From: Aldrovandia affinis
Taxonomy: Eukaryota; Chordata; Actinopteri; Notacanthiformes; Halosauridae
Assembly: GCA_029706075.1 (NCBI GenBank)
Contig: JAINUG010000031.1
Location: 3,083,001 to 3,147,000 of the forward strand
Direction of reading: 5' to 3'
DNA length: 64,000 bases
The notes beneath the pieces were generated by a model. The model worked only from the letters and a program-made list of their open reading frames with translations, ran no database searches and had not been told where the DNA came from. The stretch's first letter is position 1. Every line of letters starts with the position of its first letter. Below, in pieces: positions 43,611-55,212 of this stretch. A program made the translations under genes and the position numbers.

Positions 43611-43735
43611 CATTACCCAGAGCAATTTACATAGCTTACATTTTACATTATTATACATTTATAAAGCTGAACATCTTACTGAAGCAATTCAGGATAAGTA
43701 CCGTGCTCAAGGGTACACTGGTGCTACATCCATGA
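43611..43735 (-). repeat. Truncated V-type SINE, minus orientation
   Basis: Shares cccagagcaatttacatagc, ttactgaagcaattcaggataagta and gctcaagggtacactggtgc with the full SINEs at 17400-17610 and 54991-55212. The tRNA-like head and part of the tail are missing; the (GAATCA)n repeat abuts it. Confidence 0.75.
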
Positions 43736-43737
43736 TA

Positions 43738-44000
43738 TCAGAATCAGAATCAGATTTATTGTCGCCAAGTGCATTTGCACATACAAAGAATTTTACATGG
43801 TAAATTGGTGCAGTGCAAATTGCAGACAGAGGAAACAAAACAATAAACAATAAGTGGCAACCAGTGCAATATCAACACAAACACAACACAAAGCAATAGA
43901 CAATAAGCATCCAAGCAATACAAATTAGAAGTTAACTACAAAATAAAATATGAATATAAAATATAAAAATGTATAAAATAATAAATTACTGCACCATTAT
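43738..44000 (-). repeat. Interspersed repeat with (GAATCA)n edge, copy 2
   Basis: Starts atcagaatcagaatcagatttattgtcgccaagt, then gcacatacaaagaattttacatgg, then an AC-rich stretch. The pattern is a familiar teleost LINE-type 3' end in reverse orientation; the family is not assigned. Confidence 0.65.
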
Positions 44001-45172
44001 ATGCATACTATGTGTGTGTGTGTGTGAACGTGTGTGTGAGCGTGCACGCGTGTGTGAGAAAGATGCGAAATATGAACTTGAAACCTTCTGGTTACAAATC
44101 CACTTCCCTCCTTATCTGCCAAATGGCACAAGAGACGTGAAATTATGAACACATTATTTTCATGGTGAAAAGCTCTCTTATCAGAACACAGGGACCAGTA
44201 CTGTTTGTACTGACAAGATGTCCAACTTTGTTGCTGTTCTAAAACGAGGAGCTTGTTGTTTTGGGGCTTCAGATTATAATCAACATTGAAGACACAAAAA
44301 AAGTGTCAGTTCAGCCATTTCATTTTTGCTTCATTTGTTTTTAAGTAGATAAGTCGTTTTTAGCACGGTAGGACTGCAAAAAAAGTTGTCCCCGCTGTGA
44401 ATGCACGCAAACTGTTCCCTCTCCGAGGAAACTAATCTTCTTTTAATCTCTCCACAGTTTGGAAAATAATGGCACCCTTTGTGTACAGCTGAAGTCTTTA
44501 AATTGCTTAAATACCAGGATTTTCAGTCAGATGAACTTGCTTAATCTGGGTCCTGTGTTTCTTTTCCAATGCTGGGAAGATTCTGAAAGTCTGAGGGGCA
44601 GACAGTAAGCTACTGGGGTATAAACAGCACTCCTTCTTGGCAAGGTCACGGGAGGTCACCGTCACAGTCGGTGAAACCCAGAGTGCACTGGGCCATACTT
44701 TGCCTTTAGATAACCAAGTCTTCCCTAATTATCTTATCACTACTTTCACCAACGCCTTCATCGAGAGCAGTAAAACAACGAGCCAAACCCTGGGAACTCC
44801 ACGCGTTACTCTGACTATCTAAAAATGAATATTGTGTATATGAACAATGAGGTTCACACAGTTCCATCACCCTTCAGTGAGGCTTTAAACCCTGTAATGA
44901 TTTTTCTCTTTTCTTTTTTGTTTAACGATTGCATTTTGTGCTTTCATTAGATGAAAGTGTGATAAATATAATGCTTAAATTAGACAGAAGCCAGACATGC
45001 CAGATTTGCTTGTCTGTAATTAATTCCTTACTTCACCAATCAGATTTATTCTAGTTTTCCCATGCCTGTGACTATGCCTCGAAAGAAGAATTGTACTACA
45101 GTATGTACCAGCAAGGCAGCCAATGAACAGAAGAAATGCAAGTTACTGGATGAGCTGAATAAACAACAGTGC
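44001..45172. other. Intergenic DNA, nothing recognised
   Basis: A (TG)n-like patch at 44012-44056; otherwise no gene or repeat ends seen. Confidence 0.4.
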
Positions 45173-45990
45173 AATGCAAAATATGACAAAAACATGTATA
45201 CTTTCATAATTTAGATACTATTTACTTGAATTGTTAAAAGTTCAAATGCAAAGTGCCAGTTTCAACCTGGACACCAGGGCTAATACCCCTAACATGCCAT
45301 GGGATCTAATGAACACAGTGAGTCCGGACCTAAGTTCCTAAGTTAGTATGTCCCCAGAAGGATAGTACCTTCTACAAAAATGTAATACAACAATATTTTC
45401 TAAAGGCCCATATAACTATAACTAGTATAGCTATAATGATCAATTCTAAATAATTTGCTAGCATCCACACCAACAAGGATTTTATCGATGTACACACTTG
45501 TCAATGATCACGCACTGGCTTCCTGCGCATACAGACAGTGTGCAACAGTAATTGGTTACATATGTTTTATCGCTGGATATGTTTTAATGCAAAATATGAC
45601 AAAAACATGTATACTTTCATAATTTAGATACTATTTACTTGAATTGTTAAAAGTTCAAATGCAAAGTGCCAGTTTCAACCTGGACACCAGGGCTAATACC
45701 CCTAACATGCCATGGGATCTAATGAACACAGTGAGTCCGGACCTAAGTTCCTAAGTTAGTACGTCCTCAGAAGGATAGTACCTTCTACAAAAATGTAATA
45801 CAACAATATTTTCTAAAGGCCCATATAACTATAACTAGTATAGCTATAATGATAAATTCTAAATAATTTGCTAGCATCCACACCAACAAGGATTTTATCG
45901 ATGTACACACTTGTCAATGATCACGCACTGGCTTCCTGCGCATACAGACAGTGTGCAACAGTAATTGGTTACATATGTTTTATCGCTGGA
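45173..45990 (+). repeat. 413-bp direct tandem duplication
   Basis: Copy 1 (45173-45585) and copy 2 (45586 to about 45990) start at the same aatgcaaaatatgac and run in parallel to tatgttttatcgctgga. By eye I count three substitutions (near 45350/45763, 45355/45768 and 45441/45854), so identity is about 99 percent. No coding frame is conserved across both. Confidence 0.97.
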
Positions 45991-47709
45991 GATATGTTCT
46001 AAAAATAAGTGTCTGTCATTAAGCACATTTTTATGATTATCTTTGTAGTGTAGGCACATTCATTCGAATTTTTAAAATCATCTTATAATTATCGTTATAG
46101 CTGTTATTCCCAGTGGAAACAAACCTTAACTCTGTAGCTTCCGCTGGAATATCACAGTGGAGCTAAAATACATGATGTCTGCAGCTGAACTTAATTACTG
46201 CTTTTTATGAGGAGCAAATGCATTTTGCTGTACTGATAAACAAAACAGCAGTGCCCCACCTGGGATTCAAACTCTTCACTTCCAATTGAGCTTGTGGAAG
46301 ATAATACGCTATCAACAGCTACCAATAGCATAACATTTGATTGCCAAAAAATAGATGGTCTTGCCCAGCATAATGACAATTTTACATTTGAAAAGAATAT
46401 ACAACTTTTTAATCAATGCAAAGACACTATAATAAGATATCAATTATAATCATGAATATAAGCTGGGGATGATAAAATATTGACTCTACTAAGATGTTAT
46501 GGAGCTGGAAATTACAGTATAAATTAATGCAGCCCGTCCCATAAAAAAGATTTAAAATGTTATCCACTTAAAAGGCATATACGGTTGATACTCTCTGATA
46601 AACTCTATCAATGACCCCTGTCAGAATATATCTAACATCGCAATTTATGGCAAAAAAATACATTTGACAAATAAATGCTTGATTACTTACGAGGAAAAGA
46701 TGTGCTGTCCACCTGGGCTCTGTAACGAGATGGGGGACAGTGAACTGTTCAGAACTGGAATTAGAACAGCTTGTGAAATAAATCCTTTGAATGAAAACGG
46801 TATGAAGTTTCAGTGTCCTCCTTCTCACTATGTGTCTGCACCTGCCTAATATACCAAGATGTTTATGACATTCCCGGATGGATTAATGCAAAATGTGTCC
46901 ATTAACTTATCTCCTGACCTTGCTGAGTTTTCTGGTTTCTTACGAAATAATATGTTTTGGTACACTTAACTATTTAACGACTGGCAGAAAAGTACTTCCC
47001 TAAGTAATGGGGCCACATTTTACTGAATAGAAAAACATGACAAGAGCACAGGAAATTAACTTCACAGAATTTGAATTATTAATGTTTGTAGAATTGTGTA
47101 GTACTCAAATGATGTTGTCTGGCCTAGGCAGCTGTCCCATTCTTTTTAAATATATATTTTTCTGTCTCTCTCGCACTCGGTCTCCCACATACACAAAGTA
47201 GTAGACATTTCAGCTCTGTAATCAGTACACTTGCCATGTGGAATGTATAAATGTATGCCATACAGCAAGTACTGTACACTTGAGACACTTGAAGAATGGC
47301 CATTGTGCTGTACTGGTTCCAATATGGCAACAAGGGCCTTTGTTCTAACTCCTTGACAGTGGGCCTCAGATCCTGTCAGCCAGGAAAGAGGAACCACCTG
47401 CAGTCCTGTGACAGCAGGCCATATGCTCCCCTAGACAGAGTTGTATAAATAGAGAAATCCGCCATACTCCCAAGAAGTAATATGTGCTCAGGTTTCCACA
47501 AAGAGCGAATGTGCTCCGTTAATAATGCCTGTCCATAGTTCACCAGTTGGAGGGTTCCTAAATTGTGCTGGATATCAGGACTGAAAGATTTCCACTGGCA
47601 GATTAGTGAAAAAGAAAGAGAAAATACTTTTTTTCATAATGTCATCATAAAAGGCAAGTCAGTCTGAGGATTAAAAACAGACACGAGTTGTAAACACAGC
47701 ATGCTGAAG
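45991..47709. other. Intergenic DNA, nothing recognised
   Basis: No features beyond short chance frames. Confidence 0.4.
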
Positions 47710-48860
47710 CAGTCACAGAGACACTGGGGTGGACATGCAGCACACTGTATCAGTCACAGAGAGACTAAGCTGGACATAGAGCACACTGTATCAGTCACAG
47801 AGAGACTAAGCTGGACATAGAGCACACTGTATCAGTCACAGAGAGACTAAGCTGGACATAGAGCACACTGTATCAGTCACAGAGAGACTAAGCTGGACAT
47901 AGAGCACACTGTATCAGTCACAGAGAGACTAGGGTGGACATACGGCACGCTGTATCAGTCAAAGAGACACTAGAATGGACATACGGGACACTGTATCAGT
48001 CACAGAGAGACTAGGGTGGACATACGGCACGCTGTATCAGTCAAAGAGACACTAGAATGGACATACAGAACACTGTATCAGTCAAAGAGACACTAGAATG
48101 GACATACAGAACACTGTATCAGTCAAAGAGACACTAGAATGGACATACAGAACACTGTATCAGTCACAGAGAGACTAGGGTGGACATAGATCACACTGAA
48201 TCAGTCACAGAGACACTAGAATGGACATACGGGACACTGTATCAGTCACAGAGAGACTAGGGTGGACATAGATCACACTGAATCAGTCACAGAGACACTA
48301 GAATGGACATACGGGACACTGTATCAGTCACAGAGAGACTAGGGTGGACATAGAGCACACTGTATCAGTCACAGAGAGACTAGGGTGGACATAGAGCACA
48401 CTGTATCAGTCACAGAGAGACTAGGGTGGATATAGAGCACACTGTATCAGTCACAGAGAGACTAGGGTGGACATAGAGCACACTGAATCAGTCACAGAGA
48501 CACTAGGGTGGACATAGAGCACACTGTATCAGTCACAGAGAGACTAGGGTGGATATAGAGCACACTGTATCAGTCACAGAGAGACTAGGGTGGACATAGA
48601 TCACACTGAATCAGTCACAGAGACACTAGAATGGACATACGGGACACTGTATCAGTCACAGAAAGACTAGGGTGGACATAGATCACACTGTATGAGTCAC
48701 ATAGGGACTAGGGTGGACATACAGCAAACTTTGTCAGTCACAGAGGGACTAGAGAGGACATACAGCACCCTATATCAGTCACAGAGAGAGTAGGGTGGAC
48801 ATATACATAGCACACTATATCAGTCACAAAGAGACTAGGGTGGACACTGTATAGAACCCA
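47710..48860 (+). repeat. Minisatellite, 41-bp unit, about 28 copies
   Basis: The unit begins cagtcacagagagactaggg and continues tggacatagagcacactgtat. Starts at 47710, 47751 and 47792 give an exact 41-bp period. Variants differ at fixed positions (aagctgg, agggtgg, aatggac; agagcac, acggcac, acgggac, agatcac). Alternating variants form 82-bp dimers in the middle of the array (about 48180-48350). Since 41 is not divisible by three, no repeated protein is encoded. Confidence 0.98.
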
Positions 48861-50364
48861 TAGAACCCCATGTGGCTGGAAAACAATCATGCCTTGTGTG
48901 TGACCCATCTAAAGGGCTATTGTGTGATGCTGGAGGGCCGCCGCAAAACTTAAAGAATTTCAGAAATGATTAATCACTCTGAACATTTTATCAAACGTTT
49001 ACTCATCAGCTTACAGTTTTGGGGGGGAGTAATCAACAGTGGCTTACTTTACATCCTTATCGGTATCGTGGATGTTTTCACTGGGTCACTGACAGGACAG
49101 AGGGCGACGGCTTGTTCGGCTGTGTAAAGAACTTGCCAAGGACAGCACCATCCTTCACTGTGTGCCATGACACCCTCACCCTGGTCAAACAAACAGAAAA
49201 GCACCTGGCTCCAGAATGTCAAATAATGCATTCATCAGGTATTCCAGGGTTGGCGCGGGGCATCATTTCTCAAGGACGAAGAGACAGGTACTGTAGTAAT
49301 CTATCTCAGGCGAGTGATTCATCATCTCCCCATCCTCCTTATGGGTTACACATTTTCATATAGCTCAACAAGTGACCTCAAAATCCTGTTACTGTGTGAG
49401 GACATATTCCCAGGTCCCCTTTGGAAGAGGGGAAGCCTTTCCAACCCATATAATTACATTATCTTACATATCCACCTAACCCTTTTTTGGACCACAATAG
49501 GATTTTCCATAGAATGCATTTACTTTACCAGTGAGCCAAATTATGACTTCATGAAAGGAAACTACAGCATATTCAATTATGGAAGTCAATACTGTGCATG
49601 CCACTGCCTAGTACTTCTACAAGGACTTCTGGAATCTGGGAAAGTTCTGTACAGCTGGTCGTCATAGAGCCAGGTCCTCGCTGTATGGAAAGAGGCAGTC
49701 TTGCATGTGGTCGAGGAAAGTATCTTTAAGTAATCAGATCTGAAATCTGAGGAAAATCTAAAACGGTCTCGCTGAAGGCACCACAGTGCGTGCTTTGACG
49801 GGAATGACCCATATAGCGCAGACAAAAACAATCCTTCGCCAAGCTCGGAGTGCCTCACCGCAATCTAACTCGCTGCAGTTACAGTTCTGAAATTACAGCA
49901 CCGAAAGGCGCAAAACATTGTTACAGTGCGCTGCGTGCGTGCGGATTGATTGTCAGGACAACGCGTTCGCATCGACCGAAGCACGGGTGCGCGTGTGTTA
50001 ATGAAAACACGAAAAGGCATACAGGCTAACATGACTTTCGCTTCTCTCCGTTTGCAGCGATCTGCGGCGGTTGATATTGGACGGAGCGAGCAGAGCGGTT
50101 GTGTTGCACTAAATTATTCAGCTCCGTTCTCTGGGACTCAGCGAAGGGGAAGGGAGAGCGCACCAGCCTGGGCCTGAAGCCCAGCGAAGAGGTTACGTAA
50201 GAGGAGATATCGGACAAGGGGAGCTGGAGGATGGAAGCGCGTTAAATCTAACATGCATCACATGACTGTCCCTCTCACTCTTGTCATGTGGTTTCTCTGT
50301 CTCTGTCTCTCTCTCTCTCTCTTTAATCCCTCTCTTTTTTCTCTCATTGTTCTTGCTTTTCCCC
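48861..50364. other. Intergenic DNA, GC-rich block at 49860-50240
   Basis: Mostly unremarkable. Positions 49860-50240 are CpG-richer than their surroundings and contain a pyrimidine tract plus cag (tctctccgtttgcag, ending 50057) that could be a splice acceptor or part of a promoter. No coding similarity supports an exon. Confidence 0.4.
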
Positions 50365-50365
50365 A

Positions 50366-50368
<3 letters not shown>

Positions 50369-50461
<93 letters not shown>
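50369..50461. repeat. (TC)n microsatellite, about 93 bp
   Basis: Uninterrupted TC dinucleotides, preceded by interrupted TC-rich sequence from 50298. Long frames here are simple-repeat artefacts. Confidence 0.98.
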
Positions 50462-50463
<2 letters not shown>

Positions 50464-51755
50464 TCATTTCTCTCACTATAACTCCTCCTTTATAATATGG
50501 AGATCTGAGGATGGGGTCAAAGGTGAAGAGCTCAGCTTAATCAGGAGGTCATGCTCATAATGGTGCATTGTTGACTTGTCTGCGAGGCCCAGTTAAAATA
50601 GTCACAGCTGCAGTGACATCGCTCAGTAAATGACAAGAAAAGAAAGGCAGGACGGCCTTAAAATAAGCAATTTTGCAGAAGAGAAGAGTCACATTCAGAT
50701 TCTTGTAAAACAGCAGCATGGTTCTGTCACATGACAAACTTAATGCAGTATTTGCACAACGGCCTTTGAAAAATTTTGACCATGTGATATTTATATCAGG
50801 AAGCCATTTTGTGGCTGAAGAATATACTCACGTTGTTCACATGAGAGACCACACACACACACCGCATTCCTTCTTCCTCTGACTAAGGAGTTACTGTTGT
50901 TAATTACATAATTTACTTTTGAATTTAAATTGAAAGCAGTTTCAGAAGAGCTTTCAACAATGGAAGGACAAAGCTTTGAAGTATACAGGGCTCGCCATCT
51001 TGTTTTTGTATCAAAGCAACAAGGTACAAGAGGTATATAATGAGTGTTAGCATGGCTGTTAAAGCAGAAACAAAGCATAGTTGAATATTTTTGTTTAATC
51101 TATATTGCATTTTCTTATATTTCAAATATAATTCTTGGCTTTAATGAATGGTCTGTACTAGTAAATTCAGAATCCAACCTAATACAAAACATTTTGTAAC
51201 ACTAAACACTGAACTAACACAACTATATAAGTTTTTCTTGTTGACAGCATAATACATACAAATTGGTGTTCACAATCCTCTATGCTTACATACCTGATAC
51301 TATTGAACAAGTTGCTCATTAATTAATTTGCCACATACTATGCAGTACATATTCCAATTAATTTCTTAATTAATCTCTTGAGATTTTGTGAGATCGGTCC
51401 TATTCCCCACTCACTCACAGGGCTGAGCATGGCCATCGACTCACATGGGACCTATTTATAGAGCGTGAAGGTTTGAATGTTCCAGAAAATTCCTTAACCT
51501 AAAAATCTTGAATGCATATTCTGCTGTATTTTATATATAAACCAAAAATAATGCCTGATGAGTAATCCATTAAATAATGTAACATCGAGATGCAATGTCA
51601 AGGCTTTAAAAGTTCTTAAATAACACAGTGATCGTTTGAATTTCTTGATGAGCTTGTTTTCTGAGATCTTGTTGTGTCATCTGTTCCAGTGTACATGTAT
51701 ATGTGTGTGTGTGTGTGTGTGCCCCGGAGTGAAGGCTCCAAAGGTAGTGAGGAGG
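50462..51755. other. Intergenic DNA, nothing recognised
   Basis: AT-rich; a (TG)n run at 51702-51721. No gene or transposon termini before the hAT element. Confidence 0.45.
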
Positions 51756-51763
51756 GGTGTGAG

Positions 51764-51958
51764 TAGCGTTGCCAACTGTCCCGTATTAGCTGGGACGTCC
51801 CATTTTTGGGCCAACATTGGCTTTCCTTGCCCACATTAGAATATACAATATACAATATAACATATAGTTGATTTGCACCCGCACAACACCACACCCACTT
51901 TGCCCCCAGTGCCCCTCTTTTTGTCCTGTATTTGGATGGTAGAAAGTTGGCAACCCTA
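51764..51958. mobile_element. hAT-type miniature element (195 bp)
   Basis: Ends tagcgttgccaac and gttggcaacccta form 13-bp inverted repeats with one mismatch. The flanks ggtgtgag (51756-51763) and ggcgtgag (51959-51966) are an 8-bp duplication with one mismatch. No coding sequence. Confidence 0.9.
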
Positions 51959-51966
51959 GGCGTGAG

Positions 51967-54900
51967 CAATGAGCTGCTGGTTACTAAACGCTGCGGGGCA
52001 AGGACCAGAGCAGCCACTGTTTAACAGGTGGAAGGTTTCAAAAGCCAGTGTTAAGAACACAATAGCCTGCATGCCGGCACGCCCAGTGCCTATTTGATCT
52101 GACTGCAATGTTGAAAGACTTGTTGTGGGCCAGCAGGGCCAGTGGCTCAGAACAGACTGACTGAGAACAGACTGATAGCATATTCTGTCCAGAGCCGGCT
52201 CCCTGAAAGAGAGAGAGAGAGAGAGAGACAGACAGAAACTACACTACTACTGCTGTAATTTACTGTCTGGGTGACACAGTCTTGGCTAGCAACATTCCAG
52301 GTGAAGTGCCTTCTCTCTAAAAACAAACACTTTTCCAAATGATATATCAAGGCCTGTGCTGTGAGGGGAAGAGTTTCGGTGAAATGAATGGTTGTATTTC
52401 TTTCCTCAACTTCGAAGGGTTACCTTAGTCATAAATTTGTAGCGTGCAGAATATGCTTTTTATATAAAGGCCTTCTTATAACCGAAGGATTTTCTATGGA
52501 GCTCGCTTGAAAAAGTACACCACATTAAGACCTTTGCACCAGACTAATGGTCCTGCTGATGCCAAGAGGGAGGCATTCTGGTTGTATTGTAGCGTTATTG
52601 TCAAATAACCTAGAGTCCTAGAATTTCACAGTGTGTACTTCGAGATATAGATGTAGATAGAGACCTTTTGAGATATAGACCTTTGGGCTGAGCATGTAGC
52701 AAAGACAAAGAATGTTATGCAGTGATCCAAGATCAACAAACCAGCATCAGTGAAGGGGGTGCATTCTGTATGCCGTCTATTAGACTTTCGGGATATGTTT
52801 GTTTATACTGATAATTACTGTGAGGCCTAGTACTAATGAACAGTAATGCCCTTCCACTCTCAACCTCAGAGAGACCATGTAATGGGGCGTGTTTTTGTAA
52901 ATATTATTCTGTGGTAGAAACAATCCATAAAATCAAGTGTTTATTTGCCCCTGACCAAGTGTTTTTTGTTTGTCTTGCTTCGTTGTTAAAACAAACCACA
53001 ATCAAGGGCAAATTGAATAACACTGCAGTAATTCTATTTTTGTCGTCTTATCTTTCTTATGAAACCATGTTGTATTTAAACTAAACACATACAGTGAATG
53101 CATATATATATATATACATACAGTATATATTTCAGTGAAATTTCAACATGGCTTCATGTTGATAAGCTATTTGAGTCCTGCTTCCTGTATTTTTCTGGAC
53201 ATCTAACTCTAAAGTAAAGTCTTTAGGATGCTAAAGACTATGTGACAATATGCTGTATTGCTATTAACAAGACATACTGTGTGGCCAATGATCCATCAAG
53301 CATACCCCAAAGTGTTCCCTCTGGACACATTAGAAATAACGAACTAATGATTTTGATGAATAATAATTATTCATGCTCAAATGAATGGCCCTTGTATCGC
53401 CACATTTAGATGGCGCACTGATATGATGAAACTTTCAACCGGTTAAGAATAATCAGATGCCCTTCTTTGAGAGGCTTATGTTACTTATCTGGCAAAGCAA
53501 CACTGGGCTTTACAGCAACATTTTAGTTAGAGAGAGGTATTTTTATCTCACTGGATATAATGGTGATGTAACTGAAAATTCCACTTTATTGACAAAAAAA
53601 GCATATTTAAAACCATCTACAGTAAAACTGTGCCATTTTTAAGAAATTGTCCCATTTTCTCTCCATTGGTTTACTATGTAGGATGTTGGTTAGGTTAGTG
53701 AATTTGTGGGAGACTTGGTGGGTGTGTTGCACATTATTTAATGTGAAATATAACCTCCCAGGGTATGATTCCCCAGGATACAAGAGCTTATGGTTTTAAT
53801 CATTCTGTAATGCACTTATACCTCATCTAGATTTATCTGTGGCCATGAATCAAGCAGATGCAAGGCTGCCATGGCTCAGGGGCTATTTCTGAACACTTTG
53901 AAGCCATACTTTGGCATCCACTGCATTCTTACACTTTTGATATCATTATACAAAGCAGTTCATGGTATTTTTGTAACAGTCGTAACTTGATACTGTTCTT
54001 CTTCCACATCACTGTGGTAAGGTGTCTTGTCTCTTTAATCATTGACATTGTTTCTTTACATTTTTGCAATCAGTTTATAATCATTTTGTGCTGTGTTTTG
54101 TTTCATTTATGTTATAAGTTTTCGAACTGGACATGCAGTTCGGGTGACTTATTATCAGACTTGGGTCAAATACATATTTGAAATACTTTGAAACTCTTTA
54201 GATGCCAGTAAAATTTGAAAACAATTCCTGAGAAACATGCCACTAACAAAACGTACAATCGCATGAAAGAAGAATTTTGTTCTGAATATTAGTGAAAAAT
54301 TATGTTTCTTTTAATTTGTCAGTAGTCAGCAGGAATTCTACTGGTGTCTAAAGGGTTAAATCATTATTTGACACAGGGCTGCTTATTATTACATATTTCT
54401 GCCAATTACTACTAAATCAATATGTAATATTCTGCCTATTCGTATGGAACCTTGTAATTACATTCTTGATAAGTATTAGCACCTTGAATAGCAAGAAAAA
54501 GAACAATATTTATGCCACCAGTGAAGAAGTGAGTGACACAGTACCTATGTTTTTTCTGCCAAACAAGATGACAGATGAAGATTTTTCTATGACAAGATCC
54601 TGTTAGGACACACCAGGAGCTACAGGACTTTTGACACAGCGACATGGACCTTTGTCCAGGTAGACCACAGTTGAGGAAGAAACCAAAGTCTAGTGGGTTG
54701 GGAGCAGGCCCGGCTTCCCCCAAGCTCTCAGCCGTGCTCCATTTAAATGTACAGTATATCTAACACAAAGCTTATATGCTTCACTACTCCCTCCACAGTG
54801 CCCCATTCCTGGAGCCGGGCATAGTTGGTAGTGGAGTGAAGGAAGGAACAACCTGCTGGCAGGCCACTATTCCTGCATGTGCAGTTCAATAGCACAGGCT

Positions 54901-54990
54901 CCCAGAGACTATAAGATAAATGCATAAGTGAGCTCCACTACACTTGGAAAAGTGTAGTGGAGGGGGTTGGGTTCTACGCAAATGAAAAGG
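51967..54990. other. Intergenic DNA, nothing recognised
   Basis: A GA-run at 52207-52228 and a (TA)n patch at 53103-53117. Open frames up to 107 codons resemble no protein family. Confidence 0.45.
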
Positions 54991-55212
54991 GTGGCTGTGT
55001 AGTGTAATGGTTAGGGAACTGGGCTTGTAAATCAGAGGTGGCCGGTTCAATTCCCAGGTGGGGCACTGCCATTGTACCCTTAAGCAAGGTACTTAACCTG
55101 AATTGCTTCAGTAAAAATATCCAGCTGTATAAATGGATTGTATGTAAAGAAATGTAAATTGTGTAAGTCGCTCTGGATAAGAGCGTCTGCTAAATGCCTA
55201 AAATGTAAATGT
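54991..55212 (+). repeat. Full-length tRNA-derived SINE (V-type tail)
   Basis: The head reads gtggctgtgtagtgtaatggttagg (A box) and ggccggttcaattcccagg (B box). The middle has cccttaagcaaggtacttaacctgaattgcttcagtaaa, and the tail has gtcgctctggataagagcgtctgctaaatgcc then aaatgtaaatg. It is the best-preserved copy of the family at 17400-17610 and 43611-43735. The head would carry an internal RNA polymerase III promoter. Confidence 0.92.

Noticed and set aside
47710..48860. CRISPR-like repeat array
   Set aside because: Units are contiguous with no unique spacers; it is a vertebrate minisatellite.
50253..50495. Frames of 66-80 codons encoding Ser-Leu or Arg-Glu repeats
   Set aside because: Translation of the (TC)n microsatellite in different phases; not genes.
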